Shown here one piece after another: positions 34,851 through 43,813 of a stretch of 64,000 nt of DNA (the first letter of the stretch is position 1; every line of letters begins with the position of its first letter). The notes below the pieces were generated by a model that was given only the letters and a program-made list of their open reading frames with translations, was not told the origin of the DNA and made no database searches. A program made the translations under genes and the position numbers. Source of the DNA: an uncultured Chitinophagaceae bacterium (lineage in GTDB: Bacteria; Bacteroidota; Bacteroidia; Chitinophagales; Chitinophagaceae); contig CALMYJ010000020.1 in the NCBI GenBank assembly GCA_937873715.1, positions 62,001 to 126,000 on the forward strand. Direction: 5' to 3'.

Positions 34851-36107
34851 TTACCGGCCAAGTATTTTATTCCCCACTGCACATTCCAGGCAGCGCCTGG
34901 CATCGCAATATTTTTTTTTCAATTGCAGCAATGCCTGCGAATCGTAAGCCGATTTATTATCAACTGCCAACCCACTAAATACCCTGGTTACAGCATTTTT
35001 TTCCGGGAGCAGGGCTTCCAGCCACTGTAATGCTTTATTGGTATAGTTGTTATCGTTATGTAAATGCCCGTAAGCAAATACAAGGGGCACTACTGTATTA
35101 ATCAAAATAGTATTCAGCATCTGTATTCCCAGTTTCTTTGGCTTAAAAGCCGACTGCACTTCAAATACATAGTGATAATGCCAGTAATCGTTGGCCATGA
35201 TATCAAATAGCTGTTGCACTTCTTTTAGCGTAGCTGCTTCTTTTATTTTGGAAAACAAATGGCTACTGTGGTGCACCAGCGCCGCTAATTGCGCCAGCCT
35301 TATAGTGGGAAAACCTTGTGGCCGCATACGCAAAAAATGAACAGGCTCCAGCACCGGGTGCAACTGGTATTTTTTTTGCAGAAAATGGTACTCCCGTTGC
35401 AACATAGCCGGGTAATCTTCTGTAAAATTTTGCTGCAGCAAGCCTGCCTGCCCCATCAGTAAAGCTTCGGTTTGGTGCAATTGATTTTTATGCTTTGCCA
35501 GTATTTGAACAGGAATTGACCGGGCAATTTTTTCAAATGCAATACTATTAACGGTTGCACCAAAATTTTTGGCCAGCAACCACCAGAACACCTCTTCCCA
35601 ATGATGATGGGTATCCTGAAGGTATTGGTACACCTGTGCCGATTTTTGTTCGAGCCGCTCAATGAGCAGTCTTTCCTTCCAGGTGATCCAGGTAATGGCT
35701 GGTACTTGTGCAATCATACCGGCGCAGGGTAATGGCGCTTTATGTGTAACCAGGTGCCTGTAGCGCTCGAGCAATATACCGGGCACCCTGTTTTTTAATT
35801 CAAATACCGGGAAAGGCAAATTCAGGGCGGCATCATTTTCCCATACCACATGCAGTATAATATTGTTATAATTTTTATCAATGCTATGCCCGTGCTGCTG
35901 CCAGGCCGAGGCCTGTACATGCAGCTCTATATTGCCGGCCCAAATGGTATTGCCGGTTTTTATTTTGGCATTAATAAAGTCGGGCCCCTGGTTGGTATTG
36001 GGCTGGCCGGGGTGTAGTATTTGCAAATTTTCGCCGGCAGTGATGAATAAATCAACCGTATTAAAATGCTGAAACTTCCAGATGTATTGCAGCAGGGCTT
36101 CGTTCAT
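34851..36107 (-). CDS. DUF2851 family protein
   Basis: A 419-residue Bacteroidota-specific protein starting at ATG 36107 (MNEALLQYIWKFQHFN); an ATG at 36128 is less family-like. GPDFINAKIKTGNTIWAGNIELHV-type residues (about 42-65) and ILHVVWENDA mark the N-terminal nuclease-like core of the family. Near the C-terminus CDARRCLECAVGN provides a small Cys cluster (C-x5-C-x2-C). The function is unknown; a nucleic-acid role is only a guess from fold impressions. It ends 7 bp from the convergent SbtA gene. Confidence 0.85.
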   Translation of the reverse strand: MNEALLQYIWKFQHFNTVDLFITAGENLQILHPGQPNTNQGPDFINAKIKTGNTIWAGNIELHVQASAWQQHGHSIDKNYNNIILHVVWENDAALNLPFPVFELKNRVPGILLERYRHLVTHKAPLPCAGMIAQVPAITWITWKERLLIERLEQKSAQVYQYLQDTHHHWEEVFWWLLAKNFGATVNSIAFEKIARSIPVQILAKHKNQLHQTEALLMGQAGLLQQNFTEDYPAMLQREYHFLQKKYQLHPVLEPVHFLRMRPQGFPTIRLAQLAALVHHSSHLFSKIKEAATLKEVQQLFDIMANDYWHYHYVFEVQSAFKPKKLGIQMLNTILINTVVPLVFAYGHLHNDNNYTNKALQWLEALLPEKNAVTRVFSGLAVDNKSAYDSQALLQLKKKYCDARRCLECAVGNKILGR

Positions 36108-36223
36108 AATGGTAGATGATTGGTGCAAAATGCTTACTAAAGCTAAAAAGCATTTTCAACAAATCAAATAGTATGGATAATGATGATGTTATAAATATCG
36201 CACCACAATAGACGGGGCAATTA

Positions 36224-36793
36224 TCATAATTGTTCAAGTGCCTGCACCACCCTGCTCACCGGCAGGCCCATCACATTGTAAAAATCACCTTTAACGGATT
36301 TGATGCCTACCACACCTATCCACTCCTGTATAGCATAAGCGCCTGCCTTATCGTAAGGCTTGTATTTATCTACATAAAAGCAAAGCTGTTCCTCGGTAAG
36401 CAGGTGAAAAGCCACTTCGGTGATATCGGCAAAAGCTATTTCTTTTTCACCCTGCAGCAATACTGCGCCGGTTATTACCTGGTGCTGCCTGCCGGATAAT
36501 TTGCGTAAAATCTGCAGGGCATGTTCCCTGTCTTTGGGTTTGCCAATTACTTCATTATCGAGTACTACAATAGTGTCTGCAGCCAGGATGGTTCTGTTGG
36601 CACAACCCGGTTGAGCCTGAACAGCCAGGGCTTTATTTTTGGCAATATGTATGGCAATATCGGTTACGGGTAACTGAACAGGGTAAGATTCATCCGTTTC
36701 CTGTACCAGTATTTCGAAAGGCACTTCGGCCCACTCCAGCAGCATTTTACGGCGTGGTGATTGCGAGGCCAGGATAATGGGAGTAGTAGTCAT
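36224..36793 (-). CDS. maf: Maf-like nucleotide pyrophosphatase
   Basis: A 189-residue cytosolic pyrophosphatase. The N-terminal signature SQSPRRKMLLEWA (9-21) binds nucleotide phosphate, ETDESYP follows, and AADTIVVLD gives the catalytic Asp. The length is normal. The family hydrolyses dTTP, UTP or modified nucleoside triphosphates to monophosphates and guards against non-canonical bases. It sits in a minus-strand run with the prenyltransferase 25 bp upstream. Confidence 0.93.
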   Translation of the reverse strand: MTTTPIILASQSPRRKMLLEWAEVPFEILVQETDESYPVQLPVTDIAIHIAKNKALAVQAQPGCANRTILAADTIVVLDNEVIGKPKDREHALQILRKLSGRQHQVITGAVLLQGEKEIAFADITEVAFHLLTEEQLCFYVDKYKPYDKAGAYAIQEWIGVVGIKSVKGDFYNVMGLPVSRVVQALEQL

Positions 36794-36818
36794 ATAAAAT
36801 TTAAGTGAAACTAAAGGG

Positions 36819-37769
36819 TTAGTATATGCGAAAAAAAATCATGGATAAAATACCGGGCAGTATTACCCATTTTATGAGGGAACTGATGCGGTGGTAATCG
36901 GCCGTAACCTGTGCCTGGGTAATTCGGCGTAGTATCAGCAGCAAAGGCACCACCAGCAGCACAATGCAATACAGGGCACTCCACCACCAATGGAGTTGCA
37001 GCACATACAATTGCAGTACAAGTAAACTGCCTATCAGCACTACCAGCCACACACCGGCAAATACTTTGGCAGCCGGTACACCCCAGGCAATAGGCATGGT
37101 ATTACAGCCATAGCGGACATCGCCTTCCATATCTTCAATATCTTTTACCACTTCCCGTACCAGCGATAAGATAAAAGCAAAACCGGCATACAATACGGCA
37201 AATTTGTAGATACGCTGCATGGCCTGCATAATTTGCTCATCGGCACCAAAGCGTGCCGATGGAGCGGTATTTGCTGCCACGTACAACACCAGCACCGTCC
37301 AGGCCATGAGTGCCGAAATGATAATATTGCCCGACAGCAGCTTTTTTTTAAACGTAGTTGAATAAAACCATAACAGTGCCGCACACACGACATTGGCGGC
37401 AACAACTACAAAATTGGTTTTTAGCGAAACATACAAACTGAGCAATAACCCGGCAGCAGTTAACACCAGGTGCCAAATGATAGCCCAGCGGCGATAAATT
37501 ACTTTTTCCACCACCATTTTATCAGGCTTATTTACCCTGTCGATATTGATATCAAAATAATCGTTGATGATATACCCCCCGGCAGCAATCAGTACCGATG
37601 CCAGGGCAAGTAGCCACAGTACCGGCTCGGTAAGTTTTTTACCCAATGCAAAATAACTGAGCGGTAAAGACGGGAGTACAATACAATAATAAAAAAGAAG
37701 TTGGGTGAGCAGTATAAACAATAAATTGGGCCAGCGCACCAGCCTGAAAAATGCTGTAAGGAATTTCAT
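36819..37769 (-). CDS. UbiA-family prenyltransferase (geranylgeranylglycerol-phosphate type)
   Basis: A 316-residue inner-membrane enzyme with about nine helices. The two Asp-rich motifs are NDYFDINIDRVNKPDK (first, with the Asn-Asp-x-x-Asp pattern) and DIEDMEGDVRYGCNTMP (second), both needed to bind prenyl diphosphate and Mg2+. The NKPDKM segment fits the group annotated as geranylgeranylglycerol-phosphate geranylgeranyltransferase in Bacteroidota. A menaquinone-side or lipid role is possible; the acceptor is not determined. It is followed by maf 25 bp on. Confidence 0.88.
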   Translation of the reverse strand: MKFLTAFFRLVRWPNLLFILLTQLLFYYCIVLPSLPLSYFALGKKLTEPVLWLLALASVLIAAGGYIINDYFDINIDRVNKPDKMVVEKVIYRRWAIIWHLVLTAAGLLLSLYVSLKTNFVVVAANVVCAALLWFYSTTFKKKLLSGNIIISALMAWTVLVLYVAANTAPSARFGADEQIMQAMQRIYKFAVLYAGFAFILSLVREVVKDIEDMEGDVRYGCNTMPIAWGVPAAKVFAGVWLVVLIGSLLVLQLYVLQLHWWWSALYCIVLLVVPLLLILRRITQAQVTADYHRISSLIKWVILPGILSMIFFRIY

Positions 37770-37847
37770 GACCAGGATTATGCTGCTAAAATAGCCATTT
37801 AAAACAGGATAAAGCCGGTAAAAATAACACAGGCTGTTAAAGGAAGT

Positions 37848-38084
37848 TTATTTCTGGTTATCCCGCCACTCGTACACCCAGTTGCTTTGTATCATTTCCA
37901 GGTGTCCTTCGTTACTTTCTTCAGGCTTCCCGGCAAAATGCGGTATTTCAAGCACCCACTTATGCAGGTCGGTAAAGCGGATACGGTAAATTTTCGATTC
38001 GGTAAAATCGTCGCCAAAGCGTTCGTACAACTTTATGGCAATATCTTCATAATCGTTCCAATGGATTGGCGGCTCAAAATTCAT
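37848..38084 (-). CDS. iscX: IscX-family protein
   Basis: A 78-residue acidic protein. WNDYEDIAIKLYERFGD and RFTDLHKWVLEIPHF, then SNEGHLEMIQSNW, match IscX (YfhJ) along its whole length. IscX binds the cysteine desulfurase IscS and iron and tunes Fe-S cluster assembly. The ferredoxin gene 61 bp upstream supports an Fe-S role. No iscS or iscU is in the window. Confidence 0.9.
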   Translation of the reverse strand: MNFEPPIHWNDYEDIAIKLYERFGDDFTESKIYRIRFTDLHKWVLEIPHFAGKPEESNEGHLEMIQSNWVYEWRDNQK

Positions 38085-38145
38085 AAACTGTCAAAAAAAA
38101 TAGTTTTAAAAAATACAGGTACCTGCTCTCTTCAAACAGGTTATT

Positions 38146-38481
38146 TTACTCACCCAAAAACTGGGTTTGGTCGGGCAGTGTAACCACTATAACACCCTCA
38201 CCTTCCTGCAGCACACACTGGCAGCCCAGCCTCGAATTTAACCGGGGGCTTATGGCCCTGTCAATAAAATCTTCTTCCCTGTCCGTTAATTCCTCCAAAA
38301 ATTCGTCCCCCTGTTCCACGTAAAGATGGCAGGTACTGCAGGCACATACACCGCCACAGTTATGGTGCAGGTCAATATCATTTTTCAGGGCTACTTCCAG
38401 CAACGACTGGCCATCCTCCACACCGGAGAGTGTTACCGGCTCAAGGCCTTTTTGTTCAAATTTATAAGTAATTGTATACAT
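38146..38481 (-). CDS. fdx: Adrenodoxin-type [2Fe-2S] ferredoxin
   Basis: A 111-residue electron carrier. Cluster ligands are C42, C48, C51 and C87 with the spacing C-x5-C-x2-C-x35-C, as in adrenodoxin and bacterial Isc ferredoxin. Additional Cys at 46 and 89 do not fit ligand positions. It should donate electrons during Fe-S assembly or to a P450-like or other oxidoreductase. It begins a minus-strand run with iscX. Confidence 0.93.
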   Translation of the reverse strand: MYTITYKFEQKGLEPVTLSGVEDGQSLLEVALKNDIDLHHNCGGVCACSTCHLYVEQGDEFLEELTDREEDFIDRAISPRLNSRLGCQCVLQEGEGVIVVTLPDQTQFLGE

Positions 38482-38500
38482 GCTTGCAAAGTTCGGGGTG

Positions 38501-38508
38501 CAAACGTA
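38501..38508 (-). promoter_or_regulatory. Candidate -7 box (TACGTTTG) of fdx-iscX
   Basis: On the minus strand TACGTTTGC matches TAnnTTTG and ends 20 bp before the fdx ATG. The -33 region has only TTTTC. Confidence 0.5.
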
Positions 38509-38611
38509 CAGCAGAATTACCAGATTCGGAAAACTTGGCCTGCCCTTTGCTTAATTTGATGCCAGCAAAACATCCTGTATCTTTAAAATCATATTATTTA
38601 AACATTGCTAT

Positions 38612-39250
38612 ATGTTCAATAAAAAGCCCTTAACTACAGTATTACCAGTAGCTGCACTACTTATACTTGCTGTTGCATGCTCCAATAACAACAGCAAAAA
38701 AGAGAATAACCCGGCCGTAAATAAGGATACTGTGGCCAGCACAAAAAATGAAGTGGCACCTCAGCGGCCACCAATTATTAATATTACCGATACTGTTTCG
38801 GAAAAGCGAATTATTATTTGTGCAAAAGACAGTGCCGCCAGCTTTGAGCGGATTGCACTCAAACTACAGGAGATATATGGCGTTAAACTGCCAGAAGCTA
38901 TTAAACAGGGCAAGCTAAAAGCTACCGGGCAACCTATGGCCTGGTACAACACGAACAAAGCGCCTTTCTTTTTTGAAGCAGGGATACCTGTAGATAAACG
39001 CTCTGCCAAAACAGGCAAGCACCTTTTTTTTAAAGAAACAGGCACCGATAGTATTACCGTTGCACATTTTTACGGCCCTTACGATAAACTGCCACTGGCT
39101 TACGAAGCACTTAAAGACTACCTGGAAGACAGGAATAAAAAAGCCGGCAAACCCTATGAAATATATGTGGACGATCCTTTTGACGAACAGGGTAATCCCA
39201 AAGACCCTTATAAAGTACGCACTGATATCATCATGCCCTGGCGCAGATAA
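38612..39250 (+). CDS. Lipoprotein with a GyrI-like effector-binding domain
   Basis: A 212-residue lipoprotein: the signal ends in LAVAC with the acylated Cys at 23, then an Asn/Lys-rich linker to about 60. The remainder matches the GyrI-like (AraC-effector-binding) fold: VSEKRIIICAKDSAASF, GPYDKLPLAYEALKDYLED and PYEIYVDDPFDE with a final TDIIMPWR strand. Such domains usually sense small molecules inside the cell, either alone or fused to regulators. Here it is exported, so it probably binds a periplasmic ligand or is a hydrolase variant. Ligand unknown. Confidence 0.8.
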   Translation: MFNKKPLTTVLPVAALLILAVACSNNNSKKENNPAVNKDTVASTKNEVAPQRPPIINITDTVSEKRIIICAKDSAASFERIALKLQEIYGVKLPEAIKQGKLKATGQPMAWYNTNKAPFFFEAGIPVDKRSAKTGKHLFFKETGTDSITVAHFYGPYDKLPLAYEALKDYLEDRNKKAGKPYEIYVDDPFDEQGNPKDPYKVRTDIIMPWRR

Positions 39251-39264
39251 ATTTAAACAAGTGG

Positions 39265-40023
39265 TCAGGGTTCAGTAATCGCTGCCGTGAGCAGGCGGTA
39301 CAACTGCTGCCATTTGGGGTAAGCCTGTAGCATTTGCAAGTGGTGCTGTATGGTGCCCTCATCTTTTCGTATAGCCGGGCCTGTTTGCATAGCGGCGGCA
39401 GGATAAGTACGCAGGCGTAAAGCGGTTTCTTCTATCAATGGCAGCAGCATGTTAAAATCTATATTTTCCTGCTTACAGTAATCCTGGGCCAGCCCATACA
39501 GGTAGTTGGTAAAATTATTTACAAATACGGCGCCCAGGTGCAATTTCTGTCTTTCCTCATCATCCGCCCTCCCAATGGTACCCGACAATGAGGCAGCCAG
39601 CAGCATAAGCTTTGCCATAGCATCATCCCGGTTGGCATCAAGCAGCAGGGGTATTTCAATACTGTTATTCCTGTTTTCTTTTCGCAGGCTTTGCAGTGGA
39701 TAAAGCACCCCGTATGTATCCGACACATGCTGTAGTATTGATTTAGAAACAGCACCGGCCGTATGCACCACCAGCCTGCCCTGCAGATGAATAGCCCGGG
39801 CCACATCCGGCAATACAGTATCGGGCAATGCTATAATATATATATCGGCATTTGTATCAAGGTGGTGAAGCTGGGTGATATAGCCGCAGCAAAGTTCATG
39901 GGCTAATGAGCTGGCTGTAGCGGCCTGCCTGCTGTATACCTGCAATACACTATGCCCTGCCTGTATTATCCGCCTGCCCAAAACGGTGGCCACATTCCCG
40001 GCACCAATTAAAACAATTTTCAT
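39265..40023 (-). CDS. Rossmann/DUF2520 oxidoreductase-like protein
   Basis: A 252-residue protein. The N-terminal Rossmann domain shows VLIGAGNVATVLGRRI (3-18), as in ketopantoate- and pyrroline-carboxylate-reductase-like folds; the C-terminal DUF2520 helical domain has HLGAVFVNNFTNYLYGLAQ and GPAIRKDEGTI. The composition fits NADP-dependent dehydrogenases of unknown substrate. It is divergent from the alpha/beta hydrolase gene with a 59-bp gap. Confidence 0.88.
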   Translation of the reverse strand: MKIVLIGAGNVATVLGRRIIQAGHSVLQVYSRQAATASSLAHELCCGYITQLHHLDTNADIYIIALPDTVLPDVARAIHLQGRLVVHTAGAVSKSILQHVSDTYGVLYPLQSLRKENRNNSIEIPLLLDANRDDAMAKLMLLAASLSGTIGRADDEERQKLHLGAVFVNNFTNYLYGLAQDYCKQENIDFNMLLPLIEETALRLRTYPAAAMQTGPAIRKDEGTIQHHLQMLQAYPKWQQLYRLLTAAITEP

Positions 40024-40069
40024 GCATCATGTTTTTTACACTACCTGTAATAACTTTAAGCGGCTACCT

Positions 40070-40077
40070 TATATTTG
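40070..40077 (+). promoter_or_regulatory. Candidate -7 box (TATATTTG) giving a near-leaderless mRNA
   Basis: TATATTTG matches TAnnTTTG and ends only five bases before the ATG at 40083, so transcription would start at or next to the start codon. No -33 TTTG is evident. Confidence 0.45.
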
Positions 40078-40082
40078 TTTGA

Positions 40083-40928
40083 ATGAAATTAAAGGAAAAA
40101 TTATTGCTTGCCCTGCTACGTACAAAATTTAAGATACTTACACTGGTATCAAAAAGAAAAGCAGCCCAGGATGCGTTCCGCTTATTTTGCACACCGCTTA
40201 CCCCACCGTCTAAACGCATGCCCACTATTTTTACCTGGGCCGAAACTATACAGTTCAAGATGGGTAACTATGTACTCCGGGGCTACCGGTGGAATCATAA
40301 ACGGGAACACAAAGTACTCATATTGCATGGCTTTAGTTCGCAGGCCTACAAGTTCAAACACTATGTAGAGCCTTTACTCGAAAAAGGATACGAAGTAATT
40401 GCTTTTGATGCACCTGCACACGGACGCAGCACCGGCAAAACGGTAAATGCCCTGGAGTACAGCGATATGATTGTACAAATTATGCGGCGGTATGGCCCGG
40501 TTAATGGCTATATTGCACACTCTTTTGGCGGCCTGGCATTAGCACTGGCACTCGAAAAAACAAAGCATGATGCAGCTACCAAAGTGGTATTTATAGCGCC
40601 TGCTACCGAAACCACTACGGCCATCGATACTGCCTTTGGTATGATTGGGCTGAAAAATAAAATGGTTCGTAAAGAATTTGACAATATCATAATTGAAAAA
40701 AGCGGCCAGCATCCGCAATGGTTTTCTATAAAAAGAGCTATGAAAAACATCAGCGCATCTGTGCTGTGGCTGCACGACGAAGATGACCATACCACTCCTC
40801 TTAGTGATGTACTGCCGCTAAAAGAAAAAAACTATCCGAATATCGAATTTGAAATTACCTCCGGCCTTGGCCACCGGCGCATTTATAAAGACGAAACGAC
40901 ACGAAAACGAGTGATTAATTTTTTGTAG
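40083..40928 (+). CDS. Alpha/beta hydrolase
   Basis: A 281-residue cytosolic hydrolase. The nucleophile elbow is AHSFGG with S147 (Ala at the usual first Gly). The oxyanion segment is LHGFSSQAY (81-89). The acid is D234 or D235 in HDEDDHTTP, and the base is H264 in GLGHRRIYKD. All parts of the triad are present. Substrates of such enzymes are usually esters; nothing here narrows it. Confidence 0.9.
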   Translation: MKLKEKLLLALLRTKFKILTLVSKRKAAQDAFRLFCTPLTPPSKRMPTIFTWAETIQFKMGNYVLRGYRWNHKREHKVLILHGFSSQAYKFKHYVEPLLEKGYEVIAFDAPAHGRSTGKTVNALEYSDMIVQIMRRYGPVNGYIAHSFGGLALALALEKTKHDAATKVVFIAPATETTTAIDTAFGMIGLKNKMVRKEFDNIIIEKSGQHPQWFSIKRAMKNISASVLWLHDEDDHTTPLSDVLPLKEKNYPNIEFEITSGLGHRRIYKDETTRKRVINFL

Positions 40929-41104
40929 AAACAGTCATTTGCTTTTACTATCACCCACAAAAAATTTTGATATTTCAATTTTGAAGTAATATTGCAGCGC
41001 TTGCAGCTATTTGTTCAATTGGCTATGCAGGCAGCAGAGCCGCCTTTATTTGCATCTGAATTTTCAGCAGTGTTCAGTACTGGCAGCACAAATAAAATGT
41101 AACT

Positions 41105-43666
41105 ATGGCGAAGAACCTGTTAATTGTAGAGTCCCCGGCAAAAGCGAAAACCATTGAAAAAATCCTCGGGAAAGATTTTGAGGTAAAAAGTTGTTTTGGG
41201 CACATCCGCGACCTCGAAAAAAACGACATGGGCATTGATGTTAAAAACAACTTTAGGCCCAAATACATTGTACCTGCCGAAAAAGAAAAAGTGGTAAAAG
41301 AACTGAGGGCCCTGGCCAAAAAAAGTGATGAAGTATGGCTGGCTTCGGATGAGGACCGTGAAGGTGAAAGCATAAGCTGGCATTTATCCGAAGTACTCAA
41401 CCTCGACCCCAAAACCACCAAGCGCATCGTTTTTCATGAAATTACCAAGCCGGCTATTGAAAAAGCTGTAAAAAATCCACGTACCATTGATATGAACCTG
41501 GTGGATGCCCAGCAGGCACGCCGGGTGGTAGACAGGCTGGTGGGTTTTGAACTTAGCCCAGTACTCTGGCGCAAAATTGGCATGAGCGGCGGCCTCAGCG
41601 CTGGCCGTGTACAAAGTGTGGCCGTAAAATTAATTGTAGAAAAAGAAAGGGAAATCAACCAGTTTGTACCCACAAGCAGTTTTAAAATTGAAGCCTTTTT
41701 AGCGGCCACCGACCTCAACCAAAAAATGGTAAGCTTTAAAGCCGAAGGCAACCGTTACAATGCAGAAGCCGATGCAGAAAAGTTTTTGAATAGCTGTATT
41801 GACGCCTCCTATTCCGTTAAAGACATACAGGTACGCCCCGGCAAACGTACACCGGCAGCACCTTTTACCACTTCTACCCTCCAGCAGGAAGCCAGCCGAA
41901 AACTGGGCTATGGTGTAAGTAAAACCATGTTGTTGGCGCAAAGACTGTACGAAAGCGGTAAGATAACCTATATGCGTACCGATAGTGTGAACCTGAGCGA
42001 TACCGCCATGGAAGACATAAAAAATGTGATTCAGCAAAGTTTTGGCGACAGGTACCTGCAGGTGCGCCGCTATAAAAATAAAAATGAGAGTGCCCAGGAA
42101 GCCCACGAAGCCATACGCCCCACTTACATGGAAAACAGCTCGGTAAACGACCCCGAACTGAACCGCCTGTACGAATTGATATGGAAGCGTACCGTAGCCT
42201 CACAGATGAGTGATGCAGAGTTGGAAAAAACCACTGTCAAAATAAATATCAGCACCAATAACGAAGAACTAACGGCTACGGGTGAAGTACTAAAATTTGA
42301 TGGCTTTTTGAAGTTGTATATCGAAAGTAACGATGATGAAGATACTGATGACAGCGGCAACAGCAGGCTTCCTAACCTTACCGCAGGCCAGCAGCTTCAG
42401 TTTGACCAAATGCTGGCAACCGAAAAGTTTACCAAACATGCTGCAAGATATACAGAAGCATCACTGGTAAAAAAGCTGGAAGAACTGGGTATTGGCCGGC
42501 CAAGTACCTATGCCCCTACCATATCTACCATTATCAAACGTAATTATGTAGAGAAAAAAGATAAAGAAGGCACAAAAAGAGATTACCGCATTTTGAAGCT
42601 GAAGAATAACAGCATTCAAAAAACAATGGAACAGGAAAATACCGGCGCCGAAAAAGCTAAATTATTCCCTACCGATCTGGGCCTTGTAGTTACCGACTTT
42701 TTAAACCAGCACTTTAATCAAGTGATGGATTATTCTTTTACCGCCAACATCGAAAAGGAATTTGATGAAGTGGCCGAAGGTAAAATGCAATGGCCCGAAA
42801 TGGTAAAAGATTTTTACGAACCCTTTCATAACGGGGTGGAACATACGCTTGAAAATGCCGAAAGAGCCGTTGGCGAACGCCAGTTGGGTACAGATGAAAC
42901 TGGCAAACCGGTATTTGCCCGTATGGGCCGCTATGGCCCTATGGTACAAATTGGTGCCCAGGGCGATGAAGAAAAACCAAGATTTGCCAAATTAAAAACA
43001 GGCCAGAGCATTGAAACCATCAGCTTTGAAGAAGCGATGGACTTATTTAAACTGCCATTAACACTAGGCGAACATGAAGGGCTGGAAGTGAGTGTGAATA
43101 TTGGCCGCTTTGGACCCTATGTAAAATGGGGCGATGCCTTCATTTCTATTCCCCGTGGTGAAGACCCTGTAGAATTGGAATTAGACAGGGCTATTGAAAT
43201 TATTAAAGCCAAGCAGGTTGAAGATGCACCAATAGCCATTTATGAAGATAAACCCGTTACCAAGGGTAAAGGCCGCTTTGGCCCCTTTATTAAGTGGAAC
43301 AACCTTTTTATAAATGTGCCCCGTGCTTACAATTTTGATGCACTTACGCAAAAAGACTGCGAAGAACTGATTGTAAAAAAACTGGAAAAAGAAGCCAACC
43401 GCTATATCAGGCAATGGCCCGAAGAAAAAATATCTATCGAAAACGGTCGCTGGGGGGCATTTATACGCTTTGGTAAAAAAATGCTGAAGCTGGGATTGAA
43501 TAAAGAAGGGAAAAAATATACGGAGGAAGAACTGGCCACAATTGAACTGGACGAAGTAAAAAAAATGATTACTGCACAAGACCCGAAAGCATTTGACAAG
43601 AAAACTACGGCAAAGAAAACTGCAACAAAAAAAGCAGCCGTAAAAAAGAAAGCTACAAAAAAATAA
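41105..43666 (+). CDS. topA: DNA topoisomerase I
   Basis: An 853-residue type IA topoisomerase relaxing negative supercoils. The Toprim domain has VESPAKAKTIEKIL (8-21) and SDEDREGESISWH (81-93). The catalytic Tyr is Y289 in ITYMRTDSVNLS. Instead of zinc fingers, the C-terminus has repeated topo C-terminal units with GRYGPMVQIG, IGRFGPYVKWG, KGRFGPFIKW and GRWGAFIRFG. A Lys/Ala/Thr-rich tail (KKTTAKKTATKKAAVKK) ends it and should bind DNA nonspecifically. The gene has a strong terminator. Confidence 0.97.
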   Translation: MAKNLLIVESPAKAKTIEKILGKDFEVKSCFGHIRDLEKNDMGIDVKNNFRPKYIVPAEKEKVVKELRALAKKSDEVWLASDEDREGESISWHLSEVLNLDPKTTKRIVFHEITKPAIEKAVKNPRTIDMNLVDAQQARRVVDRLVGFELSPVLWRKIGMSGGLSAGRVQSVAVKLIVEKEREINQFVPTSSFKIEAFLAATDLNQKMVSFKAEGNRYNAEADAEKFLNSCIDASYSVKDIQVRPGKRTPAAPFTTSTLQQEASRKLGYGVSKTMLLAQRLYESGKITYMRTDSVNLSDTAMEDIKNVIQQSFGDRYLQVRRYKNKNESAQEAHEAIRPTYMENSSVNDPELNRLYELIWKRTVASQMSDAELEKTTVKINISTNNEELTATGEVLKFDGFLKLYIESNDDEDTDDSGNSRLPNLTAGQQLQFDQMLATEKFTKHAARYTEASLVKKLEELGIGRPSTYAPTISTIIKRNYVEKKDKEGTKRDYRILKLKNNSIQKTMEQENTGAEKAKLFPTDLGLVVTDFLNQHFNQVMDYSFTANIEKEFDEVAEGKMQWPEMVKDFYEPFHNGVEHTLENAERAVGERQLGTDETGKPVFARMGRYGPMVQIGAQGDEEKPRFAKLKTGQSIETISFEEAMDLFKLPLTLGEHEGLEVSVNIGRFGPYVKWGDAFISIPRGEDPVELELDRAIEIIKAKQVEDAPIAIYEDKPVTKGKGRFGPFIKWNNLFINVPRAYNFDALTQKDCEELIVKKLEKEANRYIRQWPEEKISIENGRWGAFIRFGKKMLKLGLNKEGKKYTEEELATIELDEVKKMITAQDPKAFDKKTTAKKTATKKAAVKKKATKK

Positions 43667-43688
43667 TCCCTGTAAAAACATTATACAG

Positions 43689-43719
43689 TGCATAGCCGTG
43701 ATACGCTATGCACTTTTTT
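43689..43719 (+). terminator. Intrinsic terminator of topA
   Basis: A perfect 9-bp stem (GTGCATAGC at 43689-43697 with GCTATGCAC at 43705-43713) is followed by six T residues. Confidence 0.85.
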
Positions 43720-43813
43720 ATTTACAGCATAGTACACAGTAATCAACAAGCTGTGGAAAATAATATACCGGCGCTTAACGTTCAATTAACGAATTTCATT
43801 TGAAAATAAATAC

